A DNA stretch of 49,543 bases, taken from NCBI GenBank assembly GCA_017620475.1, contig JAFZQI010000006.1, positions 1 through 49,543 on the forward strand, written 5' to 3'. This DNA is from Clostridiales bacterium (GTDB lineage Bacteria; Bacillota; Clostridia; Saccharofermentanales; Saccharofermentanaceae). The notes under the pieces are model-generated. The model did no database searches and was not told the DNA's origin. It saw nothing but the letters and a program-made list of their open reading frames with translations. The number at the start of each line of letters is the position of its first letter. Positions within the stretch are counted from its first letter, which is position 1. The translations under genes were made by a program, and so were the position numbers. Positions 34,053-45,583 of this stretch are shown here, piece after piece.

Positions 34053-35390
34053 ATGAAGTTGAATTACAAACGAACCTTCCTTTCCGGCTTAGCTTTCCTG
34101 GCCATTACCGCCTTCTGGCAGATGTACGACAATGTCCTGCCATTGATTCTGGGAAACACTTTCCACCTAAGCGAAAGCTACACAGGCATGATCATGGCCT
34201 CAGACAACATCCTGGCCCTGTTTCTTCTTCCGTTGTTCGGATACTTCTCCGATAACACGAAGACGCGTATCGGAAAGCGTATGCCGTATATCTTTTTCGG
34301 TACCGGTTTGGCCATCATCCTGACGAATTTGCTTCCACTTTGGGACAACAGCTACGCCAAAGATCCCTCTAATACTAAATTCATATCTTTTATCATTGCG
34401 CTGGGCATCCTTCTGATCGCCATGTCGATCTTCCGTTCTCCATCTGTTGCTCTGATGCCGGACATTACACCAAAGCCTCTTCGCTCACAGGGAAACGCCA
34501 TCATCAACCTGATGGGGGCACTTGGCGGCATCCTCTACCTTATCTTCTCGGCGCTGATGTATCCCGAATCAAAGACCCAGGGTCTGGACCACGTCAACTA
34601 TCAGCCTCTTTTCATCTTCATATCCGCTCTAATGTTCGTAAGTATCGGCCTGATGCTTCTGACTGTCCGCGAGCCCAAGTGGTCCAAGGAGAATGAAGAG
34701 ATCGAGAAAGAACATCCCGAGTGGGATCTTACAAAGAAAACAGAAAGCGGGCACGCCCGTCTATCCGGACCGGTTCTTGTCTCCATGCTCTTTCTTCTTG
34801 CATCCGTGGCCCTCTGGTTCTTCGCTTATAATGCGCTGACCACCTGGTTTACCAGCTACTGCTCCACCCTCATGAACAAACAATTGGGATTTGCTTCCAC
34901 CTGTTTCCTGATCACCAATGTCGGAGCGATCATTTGCTTTATTCCGGCAGGCCTCATCGCCTCCCGCATCGGACGTAAAAAGACCATCCTGATCGGGACA
35001 CTGTCTTTCAGTCTTTGCTTCGTTTTTGCCTACTTCATTACGACCGGCGGAAGCGAAGGTGCACTCTTTACAATGTATATCGACTTCTTCATCGTTGGTG
35101 CCGCCTGGGCGCTGATCAACGTCAATTCTCTTCCCATGTGCGTGGAAATGTGCAGTGGCGCAGATACAGGCAAATTCACCGGCTACTACTATACCGCCTC
35201 GATGAGCGCACAGATCGTCACGCCCGTACTTGCCGGATTCCTTCTCAAACATATCAGTTACAAGATACTATTCCCATATGCGGCCATTTTTGCGTTTTTG
35301 AGTTTTCTTACCATGCTGGGCGTTCGCCACGGTGATAACCGTGCCAAACCGGAAAAAGGATTAGCGGCTTTTGAAGATATGGATATATAA
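34053..35390 (+). CDS. MFS transporter, SLC45/GPH-like
   Basis: 445 residues with 12 predicted helices. The first half has WQMYDNVLPLILG and PLFGYFSDNTKTRIGKRMPYIFFGTG, which carries the MFS loop 2-3 motif in the sugar-cation symporter style. The middle loop is charged (KENEEIEKEHPEWDLTKK). Likely imports sugars, judged from the family resemblance; substrate not known. AAAGGA precedes the ATG. It runs parallel with hup and has no evident partner. Confidence 0.85.
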   Translation: MKLNYKRTFLSGLAFLAITAFWQMYDNVLPLILGNTFHLSESYTGMIMASDNILALFLLPLFGYFSDNTKTRIGKRMPYIFFGTGLAIILTNLLPLWDNSYAKDPSNTKFISFIIALGILLIAMSIFRSPSVALMPDITPKPLRSQGNAIINLMGALGGILYLIFSALMYPESKTQGLDHVNYQPLFIFISALMFVSIGLMLLTVREPKWSKENEEIEKEHPEWDLTKKTESGHARLSGPVLVSMLFLLASVALWFFAYNALTTWFTSYCSTLMNKQLGFASTCFLITNVGAIICFIPAGLIASRIGRKKTILIGTLSFSLCFVFAYFITTGGSEGALFTMYIDFFIVGAAWALINVNSLPMCVEMCSGADTGKFTGYYYTASMSAQIVTPVLAGFLLKHISYKILFPYAAIFAFLSFLTMLGVRHGDNRAKPEKGLAAFEDMDI

Positions 35391-35477
35391 TTTTTTTGAA
35401 TTCAAATCGAAAAGCATCTTGACAAAATAAAATAATATGCTTACTTCCCCTTTTAAAAGGAAAAAGCGAAAAAACCC

Positions 35478-35506
35478 TTGACAATAGGCGTTTTGATGTA
35501 CATAAT
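35478..35506 (+). promoter_or_regulatory. Promoter of the HU gene
   Basis: TTGACA (35478-35483), 17 bases, CATAAT (35501-35506): close to consensus, as expected for an abundant protein. Confidence 0.85.
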
Positions 35507-35541
35507 AACTCTTGAAATATAGCCTAAAGGAGGCACGAAAA

Positions 35542-35826
35542 ATGAATAAATCAGAACTTATTGATGCAGTTGCAAAGAAGACAGACATGACCAAGAAGCA
35601 GGCTGAGGCAGCTATCAACGCTACTCTCGATGCTATCGGCGATGCTCTCGCTGCTAAGAAGCCGGAGAAGGTTGTTCTCGTTGGTTTCGGTACATTCGAG
35701 ACAAAGAAGCGCGCAGCTCGTAAGGGCCGCAACCCGAGCACAAAGGAAGTTATCAACATTCCGGCTTCCAAGGCTCCTGTATTCAAGGCTGGTAAGGGTC
35801 TGAAGGATAAGGTTAACAAGAAGTAA
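35542..35826 (+). CDS. hup: HU-family DNA-binding protein
   Basis: 94 residues from ATG 35542; AAAGGAGG stands 8 bases upstream, while the frame's earlier ATG at 35512 has none. MNKSELIDAVAKKTDMTKKQAEAAI, then VLVGFGTFETKKRAARKGRNPSTKEVINIPASKAPVFKAGKGLKD is the full HU fold with the beta-arm (RNP) that bends DNA. Nucleoid protein. Codon use is strongly biased as in highly expressed genes (GCT, GTT, AAG). It has its own promoter and terminator. Confidence 0.97.
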   Translation: MNKSELIDAVAKKTDMTKKQAEAAINATLDAIGDALAAKKPEKVVLVGFGTFETKKRAARKGRNPSTKEVINIPASKAPVFKAGKGLKDKVNKK

Positions 35827-35849
35827 TTTAATCAATTAGTTCAAACCGG

Positions 35850-35883
35850 AAGGACCGCTTCTTCACGAAGCGGTCCTTTTTTA
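35850..35883 (+). terminator. Intrinsic terminator of hup
   Basis: AAGGACCGCTTC pairs with GAAGCGGTCCTT around a short TCAC loop (35850-35878), followed by TTTTTT. Confidence 0.92.
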
Positions 35884-35889
35884 TGTGTT

Positions 35890-36483
35890 TTACGGACGGC
35901 CATATTTACTCACCACTTCGTCCAGCGTGCAATCGAGGAGTCTTCGCATTACGACCAGTACACGTGTCTCTTCCTTGAGTTTCCGGCTCTTTTTAATGGA
36001 ATAACGGATATTTCGTTCCACCTGCGAAGGCGACATCTGAAACTCCGGCTGAACCAGCGGATACAGGCACTTGGAAGCGCACTTCAGAAGTTTGGGGTCA
36101 CGGTACAGGCGGAAAAGCAGTCTTCGGATGATCTGTGTTCCCGTAAGCGTAATCGGAAGGTCATACCGATCGATCACATCATCGATCGCGCTCATGATGA
36201 ATGCCTCTTCCACTCCCGCATCCATCGCGGGCGATTCGCGCAGCGGCAGGACTTTCTCCTTCACCTGGTTAAGCACATAGTTTCCGCCGCGCCGCCCGTC
36301 GATCAGATAATGGATCTTCCCTTCCGTATCACTAAGTCCGACCATGCCGCTGCTAAGCAGCATGGCATTGACACAGTTAAGGATCGAGCGGTCATCACAA
36401 GCAATAAAGAAACCGCACTCTTCAGATCTATGTGTATTCAACAGGTTTTTCTTCTCGGAAATACTCGTCTTGTATGACGCCAT
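35890..36483 (-). CDS. Spo0A C-terminal-domain protein without a normal receiver
   Basis: 197 residues from ATG 36481-36483 (GGGAG 9 bases upstream; a second ATG at 36487-36489 is nearer the site). The C-terminal half matches the Spo0A effector: IIRRLLFRLYRDPKLLKCASKCLYPLVQ and SQVERNIRYSIKKSRK correspond to the VERAIRHAIE recognition-helix region. The N-terminal half (FFIACDDRSILNCVNAMLLSSGMV, IHYLIDGRRGGNYVL) might be a degraded receiver: an acidic pair is visible, but no phospho-Asp context. It is likely a DNA-binding regulator of unknown regulon. It sits alone behind the HU terminator. Confidence 0.8.
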   Translation of the reverse strand: MASYKTSISEKKNLLNTHRSEECGFFIACDDRSILNCVNAMLLSSGMVGLSDTEGKIHYLIDGRRGGNYVLNQVKEKVLPLRESPAMDAGVEEAFIMSAIDDVIDRYDLPITLTGTQIIRRLLFRLYRDPKLLKCASKCLYPLVQPEFQMSPSQVERNIRYSIKKSRKLKEETRVLVVMRRLLDCTLDEVVSKYGRP

Positions 36484-36560
36484 ACTCATGCACTCCCCTT
36501 CGCTTTTTCTGTATTAAATCACGACCGGTTCATGCAAAACAATATGATATATGCGAAATT

Positions 36561-36991
36561 TCATTTTTCCGAAGATAAAATTTCCTCTTTCTCGTCTTCA
36601 GGAACTTCCAGTTCCAGCGAATATGCATAATGTGCATATGGAGTATACTTGACGATGACCTCATCGCCTTTCTCCAGCTCAAAAGAAAAGGGATTCACGT
36701 AATAGGTTACGCCATCGATAACGACCTTATCACCGAACTGCCCGACTTTCTCGATCGTTCCGCTGCTCATCCGGTATGTCGAGCGAAGTACGGTCGTTGT
36801 ATCGAGGATCCTCGGGATACTATAAAGCGAAAGCTGAACCAGAAGGATCACCATCACCACGAAAGGCAGAAGGTATAAAAAGCCCTTCTTCCAACGGTTC
36901 TGCTGCGTATTCTTCACCGCCCACAACAAAAGCAGCAGGAGAAGGAAACTCACCAGCAGGTGTGCAGCTAAATTGGTCCAGAAATAACTCA

Positions 36992-36992
<1 letters not shown>
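36561..36992 (-). CDS. Membrane protein with C-terminal NfeD/OB-like domain
   Basis: 143 residues. Two membrane segments (LLVSFLLLLLLLW and LYLLPFVVMVILLVQLSL) are followed by a short beta-rich domain (TIEKVGQFGDKVVIDGVTYYV, KGDEVIVKYTPYAHYA), like an OB fold. Family not recognised. TAATG overlap with the end of the cyclo-ligase gene indicates coupling. Confidence 0.6.
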
Positions 36993-40324
<3,332 letters not shown>

Positions 40325-40351
40325 GTCTCTTCGCCTTCCCGAATAAAAAGA

Positions 40352-40588
40352 TCAGGATTCAAATTCATACGGATCGTAATCCGCCAGCAATTCCTTAAGA
40401 ACAGCCACTTCCTCAGCTGTAAGCGTGATGCCCTTACCGGCGCGCTCATGCTCCGGAGCCCAATCACGGATATCCAGCTTCGGCTTACCATCATTCCAGC
40501 GGATGATATTCACCTCACGATTCCAGTTCGACTTACTTGTCGAGAGAACACCAATCTCTTTTACAACTTCCGACTTAATTTCTGCCAT
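40352..40588 (-). CDS. YdbC-like ssDNA-binding protein (PC4 family)
   Basis: 78 residues from ATG 40586-40588 (GGAG 8 bases upstream); the frame runs 15 codons further up without support. Signature: VVKEIGVLSTSKSNWNREVNIIRWNDGKPKLDIRDWAPEHERAGKGITLT, matching Lactococcus YdbC/PC4 proteins, which bind single-stranded DNA as dimers in transcription or repair. First gene of the ligA run. Confidence 0.9.
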   Translation of the reverse strand: MAEIKSEVVKEIGVLSTSKSNWNREVNIIRWNDGKPKLDIRDWAPEHERAGKGITLTAEEVAVLKELLADYDPYEFES

Positions 40589-40731
40589 ATACCTGCTCCC
40601 TTCTTTCCGACGCCGAAGATCCAAACATTCCATCTTCGCGCGGACCCATTCTTAACAATTCCACATGATTATAACATATATGGTAATATATACATACACC
40701 AAAAACCGATTCTATCCGAAAGGTATCCGAT

Positions 40732-41655
40732 ATGGCTTTTTGTCTTGCTTTTGCTCCGAAGATCGCCCTTTTCGCGACCTGGTGTTATATACTTGGCGTG
40801 CTGGTCACACTGGGTATCCTGATGATCCTCTTCATGGTCATATCCGCCGCCATGGTAAGGATCGATATTCAGGAAATTCCGATTCAAAAGAACTCCGCCT
40901 CAGCATCCGGTGCCTCGCCGGCAAATGACCGTCCCCACACCGTCACGATTGGATTTTTCTCCGACACCCACGGTTTCGGATGCCTCAAATCACCAAGATG
41001 GATAGCCGGTGCTTTTCAAAAAGAAAAATGCGACCTGGTTCTTTTCGGAGGGGATTGCGTATATCACCGGACGGTGCGTAGCAGTGACAAAAAGATGCTC
41101 ACCGAAGTTTCCGGGCTACTACAGGGCACAAATACCAAGCTTTACGCCGTTTTCGGGAATCACGACTGGCAGTTGTCCCGAAGCGATTACGAGAAAATGG
41201 GCGTGATCCTTCTTTCCGACAGCTGGGAAACCATTAAGGTGCGTAACACCTCCTTTGCTTTGTGCGGCATGAGCGACAGCGAAAGAGGCGAGCGTCCCTG
41301 GAGCAGCATTCCGAAGGACTTCTCCTCCTTTGAAGGGTTCCGTCTCCTGCTGGTCCATAATCCGGACTTCCTCTATACACTTCTGGATGCCTCTAAAGAA
41401 AGCGCGGATCATCTCCCCTTCGACTTCATGCTGGCCGGGCATCTTCATGGCGGACAGGTCCACCTTCCGGGCAACCTCGAATTTCTTCTTTTCCGCGAAG
41501 ACCGCATCGCCCGCGAGGAAGGAATCCTCTCCGGGCAGTTCCAGCTCCGCGGATATCAGGGCTTCATCAGCAAAGGCGCCGGCAACGGCTTCCTTCCCAT
41601 CCGCCTCATGGCCCGTCCCGAGATCCACATCCTCCGGTTCCATTTCCCAGTGTGA
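40732..41655 (+). CDS. Metallophosphoesterase (YkuE-like), membrane anchored
   Basis: 307 residues. One or two N-terminal hydrophobic segments (about 10-42) are followed by a calcineurin-like fold. The metal ligands are in order: FFSDTHGFG, FGGDCVYH, FGNHDW, VHNPDF and GHLHGGQV. It acts outside the cell or at the membrane face on a phosphoester, perhaps cell-wall or nucleotide linked (inference). AAAGGT is the ribosome site. The 200-base gap behind it holds only an 11-13 base repeat element described in the findings. Confidence 0.9.
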   Translation: MAFCLAFAPKIALFATWCYILGVLVTLGILMILFMVISAAMVRIDIQEIPIQKNSASASGASPANDRPHTVTIGFFSDTHGFGCLKSPRWIAGAFQKEKCDLVLFGGDCVYHRTVRSSDKKMLTEVSGLLQGTNTKLYAVFGNHDWQLSRSDYEKMGVILLSDSWETIKVRNTSFALCGMSDSERGERPWSSIPKDFSSFEGFRLLLVHNPDFLYTLLDASKESADHLPFDFMLAGHLHGGQVHLPGNLEFLLFREDRIAREEGILSGQFQLRGYQGFISKGAGNGFLPIRLMARPEIHILRFHFPV

Positions 41656-41717
41656 GGGCCATTATGAGGTACTGCTATGTGATGCGGTGCAGGTAGGGCT
41701 TGCCAGAAGATTAGCAA

Positions 41718-41729
41718 ACAGGACTAAAT
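41718..41729. repeat. 12-base direct repeat, left copy
   Basis: ACAGGACTAAAT. The same 12 bases recur at 44927-44938. The interval between holds the HEPN-like, CFI-box and DUF4143 genes. Short enough that chance cannot be excluded. Confidence 0.4.
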
Positions 41730-41856
41730 CCTTATACGCAGTATTTGTAGCACTTTCACAGTCTTATACCCACAAGTACACCCCATATTCAATATTGCGA
41801 ATAATCGCCAGATGAAACAATTATCGCCACATCGACAGCTTTGGATCTTCATCTTA

Positions 41857-42321
41857 TTATTCTGTGGGACGAGAATCAAAATACTTGTTTACCTGTCTCG
41901 CTGCATTCTCCAGCAGCCTAACTATTTCCTTGCCTGCTTCTGCAATAGGCTTCAGTTCGGAGTAGTCTGCTTGACTTTTCATCAGTACATGAACAAGTTC
42001 ATTTCTCTTCTCCCGCCACTCATCCAACCTCGCAAGAAGTTCCAACGATAAATGTCTGCGGATCCTCTTTTCTTCAAATGGTTTGCAGCCGCGAATCTTA
42101 TTGACCTTTTGTGATAGACTTAATGGTCTACCTTGCTTGTTTGTAAGTGAAATACTGCCCGCATGTCTGAGAATAGACTCTGTTCGATCCTCCATAATAG
42201 CATACTCTATGAAAATCGCTTCAAAATAGAATCCACTCTGTAATGCTTTTTTCAGTTGGACTTTACGTTCTGCATATGTAAATTGTTTTATAACGTCTCC
42301 AGGCACTGTTATTTTTCCCAC
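41857..42321 (-). CDS. HEPN-like protein with an RX4H motif
   Basis: 154 residues from GTG 42319-42321, the only start before an upstream stop. A helical protein: VQLKKALQSGFYFEAIFIEYAIMEDRTESIL (paired helices) and then RLDEWREKRNELVHVLM, where R-N-E-L-V-H fits the HEPN RNase motif RX4-6H. HEPN domains act as RNA-cutting toxins or in defence systems. No MNT-type antitoxin is adjacent. It lies 43 bases after the CFI-box gene on the same strand. An uncharacterised helical protein is the alternative. Confidence 0.5.
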   Translation of the reverse strand: MGKITVPGDVIKQFTYAERKVQLKKALQSGFYFEAIFIEYAIMEDRTESILRHAGSISLTNKQGRPLSLSQKVNKIRGCKPFEEKRIRRHLSLELLARLDEWREKRNELVHVLMKSQADYSELKPIAEAGKEIVRLLENAARQVNKYFDSRPTE

Positions 42322-42364
42322 AATTGATTATTCGTTTGCACAAAGAACCTGACAAAACTGATTC

Positions 42365-43321
42365 TTACCAATCTCTATCCTCATAAGGAGTTGATTCATA
42401 CCCTTTGCCCTGAAGTCTCTCAACCATCTTGTCAAGTCTACTCCGCCACTTTCTCTTGAACCATTTCTTTTCACCAAACCACTTAACAAGCGTAGGACTA
42501 ATCGAATAATACAAACGAATGAAAGCTCTTCCATACCACGTTTCTGCAAGATTATAATCCCGGTATCTTCTGAGCGTCCACACCTGCGGACAATCATACG
42601 AACCATACACGCATGTAGCAACATAACATCCTCCACCCGAAGAAGGTGAAGGTGTCGTTGATCCACTATCCTGATTTACTGGTTTTTCCTTTGGAATCAC
42701 TTTTGGTGCAACATATGAAGAATCATATTTCTTTATGAACGGAGTGAATTTATCTAATTCCTTTTGTCTTAGCGATTCTTTGGCTCCATCAAGAAAATCT
42801 TTCAGTAAAACAACCACATACGGATTCATAACCAGCTCATCATCTCCAAACACGTCTAATAGCGGTTTATAAAAATCCGCATAAGCATCGTAGTGTGGCC
42901 AATAATATGGACGGGGGTTCCCTCCAGGGGTAAGCACCGTAAACTTAATTGTTTCGATAGCCTTTTTCTTTTCTTCAGCATCAGGTAAAGTTTCATCAAT
43001 TAAGCGGAACAGTGTTATATACTTTTCTTCTGTTAGCGAAAAATAATAGAATCTTCCCTTTTCAATGGCTTCTTGTTTTGTGTAATTATAGTAGAAGTAA
43101 GCTTCCCAATCGTTGGGGTCTTCTGAAAGAATCATTTCATAATACTCTGCAGATTTAGCAAACTCTTTATCGTCTTTTGCTCTTTTTGCAAGAACTCGCC
43201 AGTTTTCAATTTTATCGTTGACATCGTCCTTATATCTCATGCCACAATTCTGGCACACATAAAACCCACCTTGCTTAACAATATCTATACCACTACACAT
43301 TTCGCACTTTACTGGTTTCAT
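42365..43321 (-). CDS. Zinc-ribbon, TPR-like protein with CFI-box C-terminus
   Basis: 318 residues from ATG 43319-43321 with GGAGGAG upstream. Residues 6-26 form a TFIIB-like ribbon (CEMC...CQNC). About 40-210 is helical with a TPR-like EYYEMILSEDPNDWEAYFYY. A short Ser/Thr/Gly linker leads to GGGCYVATCVYGSYDCPQVWTLRRYRD, the CFI-box C-terminal domain (variant CYVATCVYGS). That domain is common in Clostridia; its function is unknown. A 25-base palindrome lies in its leader. It is probably cotranscribed with the HEPN-like gene. Confidence 0.8.
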   Translation of the reverse strand: MKPVKCEMCSGIDIVKQGGFYVCQNCGMRYKDDVNDKIENWRVLAKRAKDDKEFAKSAEYYEMILSEDPNDWEAYFYYNYTKQEAIEKGRFYYFSLTEEKYITLFRLIDETLPDAEEKKKAIETIKFTVLTPGGNPRPYYWPHYDAYADFYKPLLDVFGDDELVMNPYVVVLLKDFLDGAKESLRQKELDKFTPFIKKYDSSYVAPKVIPKEKPVNQDSGSTTPSPSSGGGCYVATCVYGSYDCPQVWTLRRYRDYNLAETWYGRAFIRLYYSISPTLVKWFGEKKWFKRKWRSRLDKMVERLQGKGYESTPYEDRDW

Positions 43322-43357
43322 ATTCACTCCTCCACACCGTTTAGAATCAGTAGGAGT

Positions 43358-43382
43358 TAGGTTGCATTTACAATGCAACCTA
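43358..43382. promoter_or_regulatory. Perfect 11-bp inverted repeat in the CFI-box gene leader
   Basis: TAGGTTGCATT and AATGCAACCTA separated by three bases, 37 bases before the ATG. A candidate operator or RNA switch. A second, weaker repeat CCTGTTA/TAACAGG lies at 43385-43407. Confidence 0.6.
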
Positions 43383-43479
43383 TACCTGTTAATCGTAGTG
43401 TAACAGGGACTTTTTCAAAATCACGGATAAAAGTTTACACATTTGTTACAAAATCAATCCGTAGTTTCACATTTTTGAA

Positions 43480-44745
43480 TTAATTTCCAAGCAAGTATTT
43501 ACAGAGCGGCTTCACTTCAATAATGTACCCATCTTTTTCTATTGTTTTTTCTTCTTCGTAAGTGACGATCAGCAATCTTTTTTTCCCTTCTGTCTTAGCA
43601 GCAAAAGAGAGCAGGCTTTTCACCTCTCGTTCTTCTGCATCTCCTAACGCATATGCCACTTGTATTGCCATGTTTTCTTCAGGAAGATAAAAATCTATGT
43701 CTATCCCCGTCTGGCTCGACTTGAAGTAATATATTCCGTCTCCATACACTCTTCTCAGGTACAGTGCAACTACATTTTCAAGAAGCGCCGGAATCTTATC
43801 TATGAGGAACAACGACAGTATTCCGTTATCAGCAAAATAGAATCTGGGAACACTTTCTTTATCCGCAAACTTCGACACATAGTTTCTGGTTCTGAAAATA
43901 AGATAAGCATTCTCAGCATAAGAAGTGTATTCGATCATAGAATCGGTAGATGTCTTCACCCCAGCTGCCTTTACATTCCCGGCCAGAGTATTATACGAGA
44001 CCGCATTCATTACGGTTTCCGCTATCTTTTTGATCATCAGTCGAAGCGCCATCTTATTCTTAATCTGCTCACGCTCGATGATATCTCCGAGAAGAACTTT
44101 TTCGTATACGCTTTTGATGTATTCGCGCTTGTTCACAAGAAGCTGAGATTCGGGAAGTCCTCCGCTAAGTAAAAACTCCTGACACGCTTTTCTTACCTTT
44201 GCCACTTTTGAAGTCGTAAGCAATGCATCCTCATCGTAAGCGATCTGTTTATATTCCAGAACTTCCCCAAAAGAAAACGGCATAATCATCTTGGAAATGT
44301 ATCTCCCACCGAGAACACTCTCCATTTCTGAACTAAGCATCTTTGCGTTACTACCAGTAATATTCACATGCTTTTTCTGGTCAGCCAATCTTCTTACAAA
44401 GTGCTCCCAACCGTCAATAATCTGGATCTCGTCGAAGAAATAGTAAATTTCTTTCGAGTCAGAAAGCTCATACGCCGTCTCAACAATGTCATGAAAGTCA
44501 GCAGCCGTGAATCCCAATAATCTTTCGTCTTCAAAATTGATATAGATAATCTGCGACCAATCGCATCCTTGAGCGATAAGTTCCCTGACCATCTTATACA
44601 GCAGATAAGATTTACCTGCTCTACGAAGTCCCACCAGAACGTAATTGACATTTTTTTCAAAGGCATACTCTCTGTTGACGATTTCGGCCGTCTTAATGAA
44701 TTCAATCTGGTCTAAAACAACTTGTTTAATGATCGTGTGATTCAT
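43480..44745 (-). CDS. AAA ATPase with DUF4143 C-terminus
   Basis: 421 residues. AAA_14 Walker A is in GLRRAGKSYLLY, Walker B in IYYFFDEIQ, with arginine/sensor-like FVRRLADQKKHVNITGSNAKML. The C-terminal DUF4143 segment resembles a PD-(D/E)XK nuclease: GIDIDFYLPEENMAIQVAYALGDAE. Such ATPases are common in Clostridia and archaea with no fixed role. The ATG and its ribosome site are inside the 21-base repeat at 44739-44759. A truncated paralogue is at 48998-49219. Confidence 0.9.
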   Translation of the reverse strand: MNHTIIKQVVLDQIEFIKTAEIVNREYAFEKNVNYVLVGLRRAGKSYLLYKMVRELIAQGCDWSQIIYINFEDERLLGFTAADFHDIVETAYELSDSKEIYYFFDEIQIIDGWEHFVRRLADQKKHVNITGSNAKMLSSEMESVLGGRYISKMIMPFSFGEVLEYKQIAYDEDALLTTSKVAKVRKACQEFLLSGGLPESQLLVNKREYIKSVYEKVLLGDIIEREQIKNKMALRLMIKKIAETVMNAVSYNTLAGNVKAAGVKTSTDSMIEYTSYAENAYLIFRTRNYVSKFADKESVPRFYFADNGILSLFLIDKIPALLENVVALYLRRVYGDGIYYFKSSQTGIDIDFYLPEENMAIQVAYALGDAEEREVKSLLSFAAKTEGKKRLLIVTYEEEKTIEKDGYIIEVKPLCKYLLGN

Positions 44746-44759
44746 ATCTACATCCTCAA
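44739..44759. repeat. 21-base exact direct repeat, left copy
   Basis: GATTCATATCTACATCCTCAA on the plus strand, repeated at 48479-48499. This copy spans the start codon and ribosome site of the DUF4143 ATPase. Confidence 0.95.
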
Positions 44760-44874
44760 TTCTGACATACTTTATGTTACATACATTTTATCGCGTGTAC
44801 ACGACAAAATCAACCATAATTATCGTACACGCAAGAAAAAGCACATCAAAACGGTAAGTGTCGGTATTACTACG

Positions 44875-44905
44875 AAAAAACTCTCCATGAAACAACATGA
44901 AGAGT
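44875..44905 (-). terminator. Intrinsic terminator, minus strand
   Basis: On the minus strand ACTCT-T-CATG pairs with CATG-G-AGAGT (one G-T pair) around TTGTTT, followed by TTTTTT. It probably ends the transcript of the GNAT gene after a 210-base trailer. Confidence 0.7.
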
Positions 44906-44915
44906 CTTTCTAATC

Positions 44916-44934
44916 TGGTGCAGGCGACAGGACT
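44916..44934 (-). other. tRNA 3'-end fragment, att-site-like
   Basis: Read on the minus strand: AGTCCTGTCGCCTGCACCA, the last T-loop bases, T-stem half, acceptor half and CCA of a tRNA. The rest of a tRNA is missing to the right. This is what an integration core or excision scar looks like. Confidence 0.5.
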
Positions 44935-44938
44935 AAAT
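44927..44938. repeat. 12-base direct repeat, right copy
   Basis: ACAGGACTAAAT, copy of 41718-41729; it overlaps the tRNA fragment. Confidence 0.4.
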
Positions 44939-45118
44939 ACAATCACGTCCTATTTTCAATAATCTCAGGGTTTCACACCCCGCTTCTACCCCATTCTTTG
45001 ATAATTTTGAAATAATAGTTGCATTATACCATCCTTATTTCAACTTGCTAATAAGTTTCCGAAATAAGAAATCGGTTATACTTCTCTTATTTCAAAAAAC
45101 AGGGCGTGAATCACCATG

Positions 45119-45562
45119 TTAACAAGACACTTTACCCGTAATCTCAAAACCGTTTTTCTTGTACATATTGATCGCCCTTTTATTCCAATCGGCCACATGC
45201 AGGATGATCCGCTTGGAATCCATGTGCTCCAATGCCCAAAGAAGTATTTGTTTTCCGTACCCTTGCCCCTGATACTTGGGATTTACGATCAAATCATCTA
45301 TCTCATTAGATTTCAGCGCAACACTTCCAATGATCTCGTGATCCTCTACAAGAAGGTATACTTCATCCATTCCCGAATCGAAGAAAGAATCATCCTGGAT
45401 AAAATCATATGGCTGTATATCAAGCGCTTCCCTCATTTCGTGGTAGCATTCGTTATACATAGCTTTATACATTTCCCGGTACTCAGATGTATACGGGATC
45501 AGTTCTACGCTTGATTTCTCCGACACCGGATTTCGGTATTCCATCTCATATGCTAAAACCAT
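45119..45562 (-). CDS. GNAT-family N-acetyltransferase
   Basis: 147 residues. The acetyl-CoA loop motif is VNPKYQGQGYGKQILLWALEHM (Q/RxxGxG/A), with VYLLVEDHEIIGSVALKSNEID as the beta-strand pair and NKRAINMYKKNGFEITGK as the C-terminal signature. Target unknown. Start uncertain: ATG 45562 or 45544; neither has a strong ribosome site. It follows the amidotransferase gene on the same strand. Confidence 0.85.
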   Translation of the reverse strand: MVLAYEMEYRNPVSEKSSVELIPYTSEYREMYKAMYNECYHEMREALDIQPYDFIQDDSFFDSGMDEVYLLVEDHEIIGSVALKSNEIDDLIVNPKYQGQGYGKQILLWALEHMDSKRIILHVADWNKRAINMYKKNGFEITGKVSC

Positions 45563-45583
45563 GATGCTTCAACAGCCTTTCGA

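Larger units (their letters stand above)
44746..45118. other. Intergenic region with terminator and tRNA 3'-end fragment
   Basis: 373 bases without a gene. It holds the right part of the 21-base repeat, a minus-strand terminator hairpin at 44875-44905, a 19-base fragment identical in form to a tRNA 3' end at 44916-44934, and A/T-rich inverted TTATTTC/GAAATAA words at 45005-45100. No coding frame is credible. Confidence 0.7.

Noticed and set aside
35447..35460. CCTTTTAAAAGG palindrome before hup
   Set aside because: Low complexity and not followed by a T-run; chance likely.
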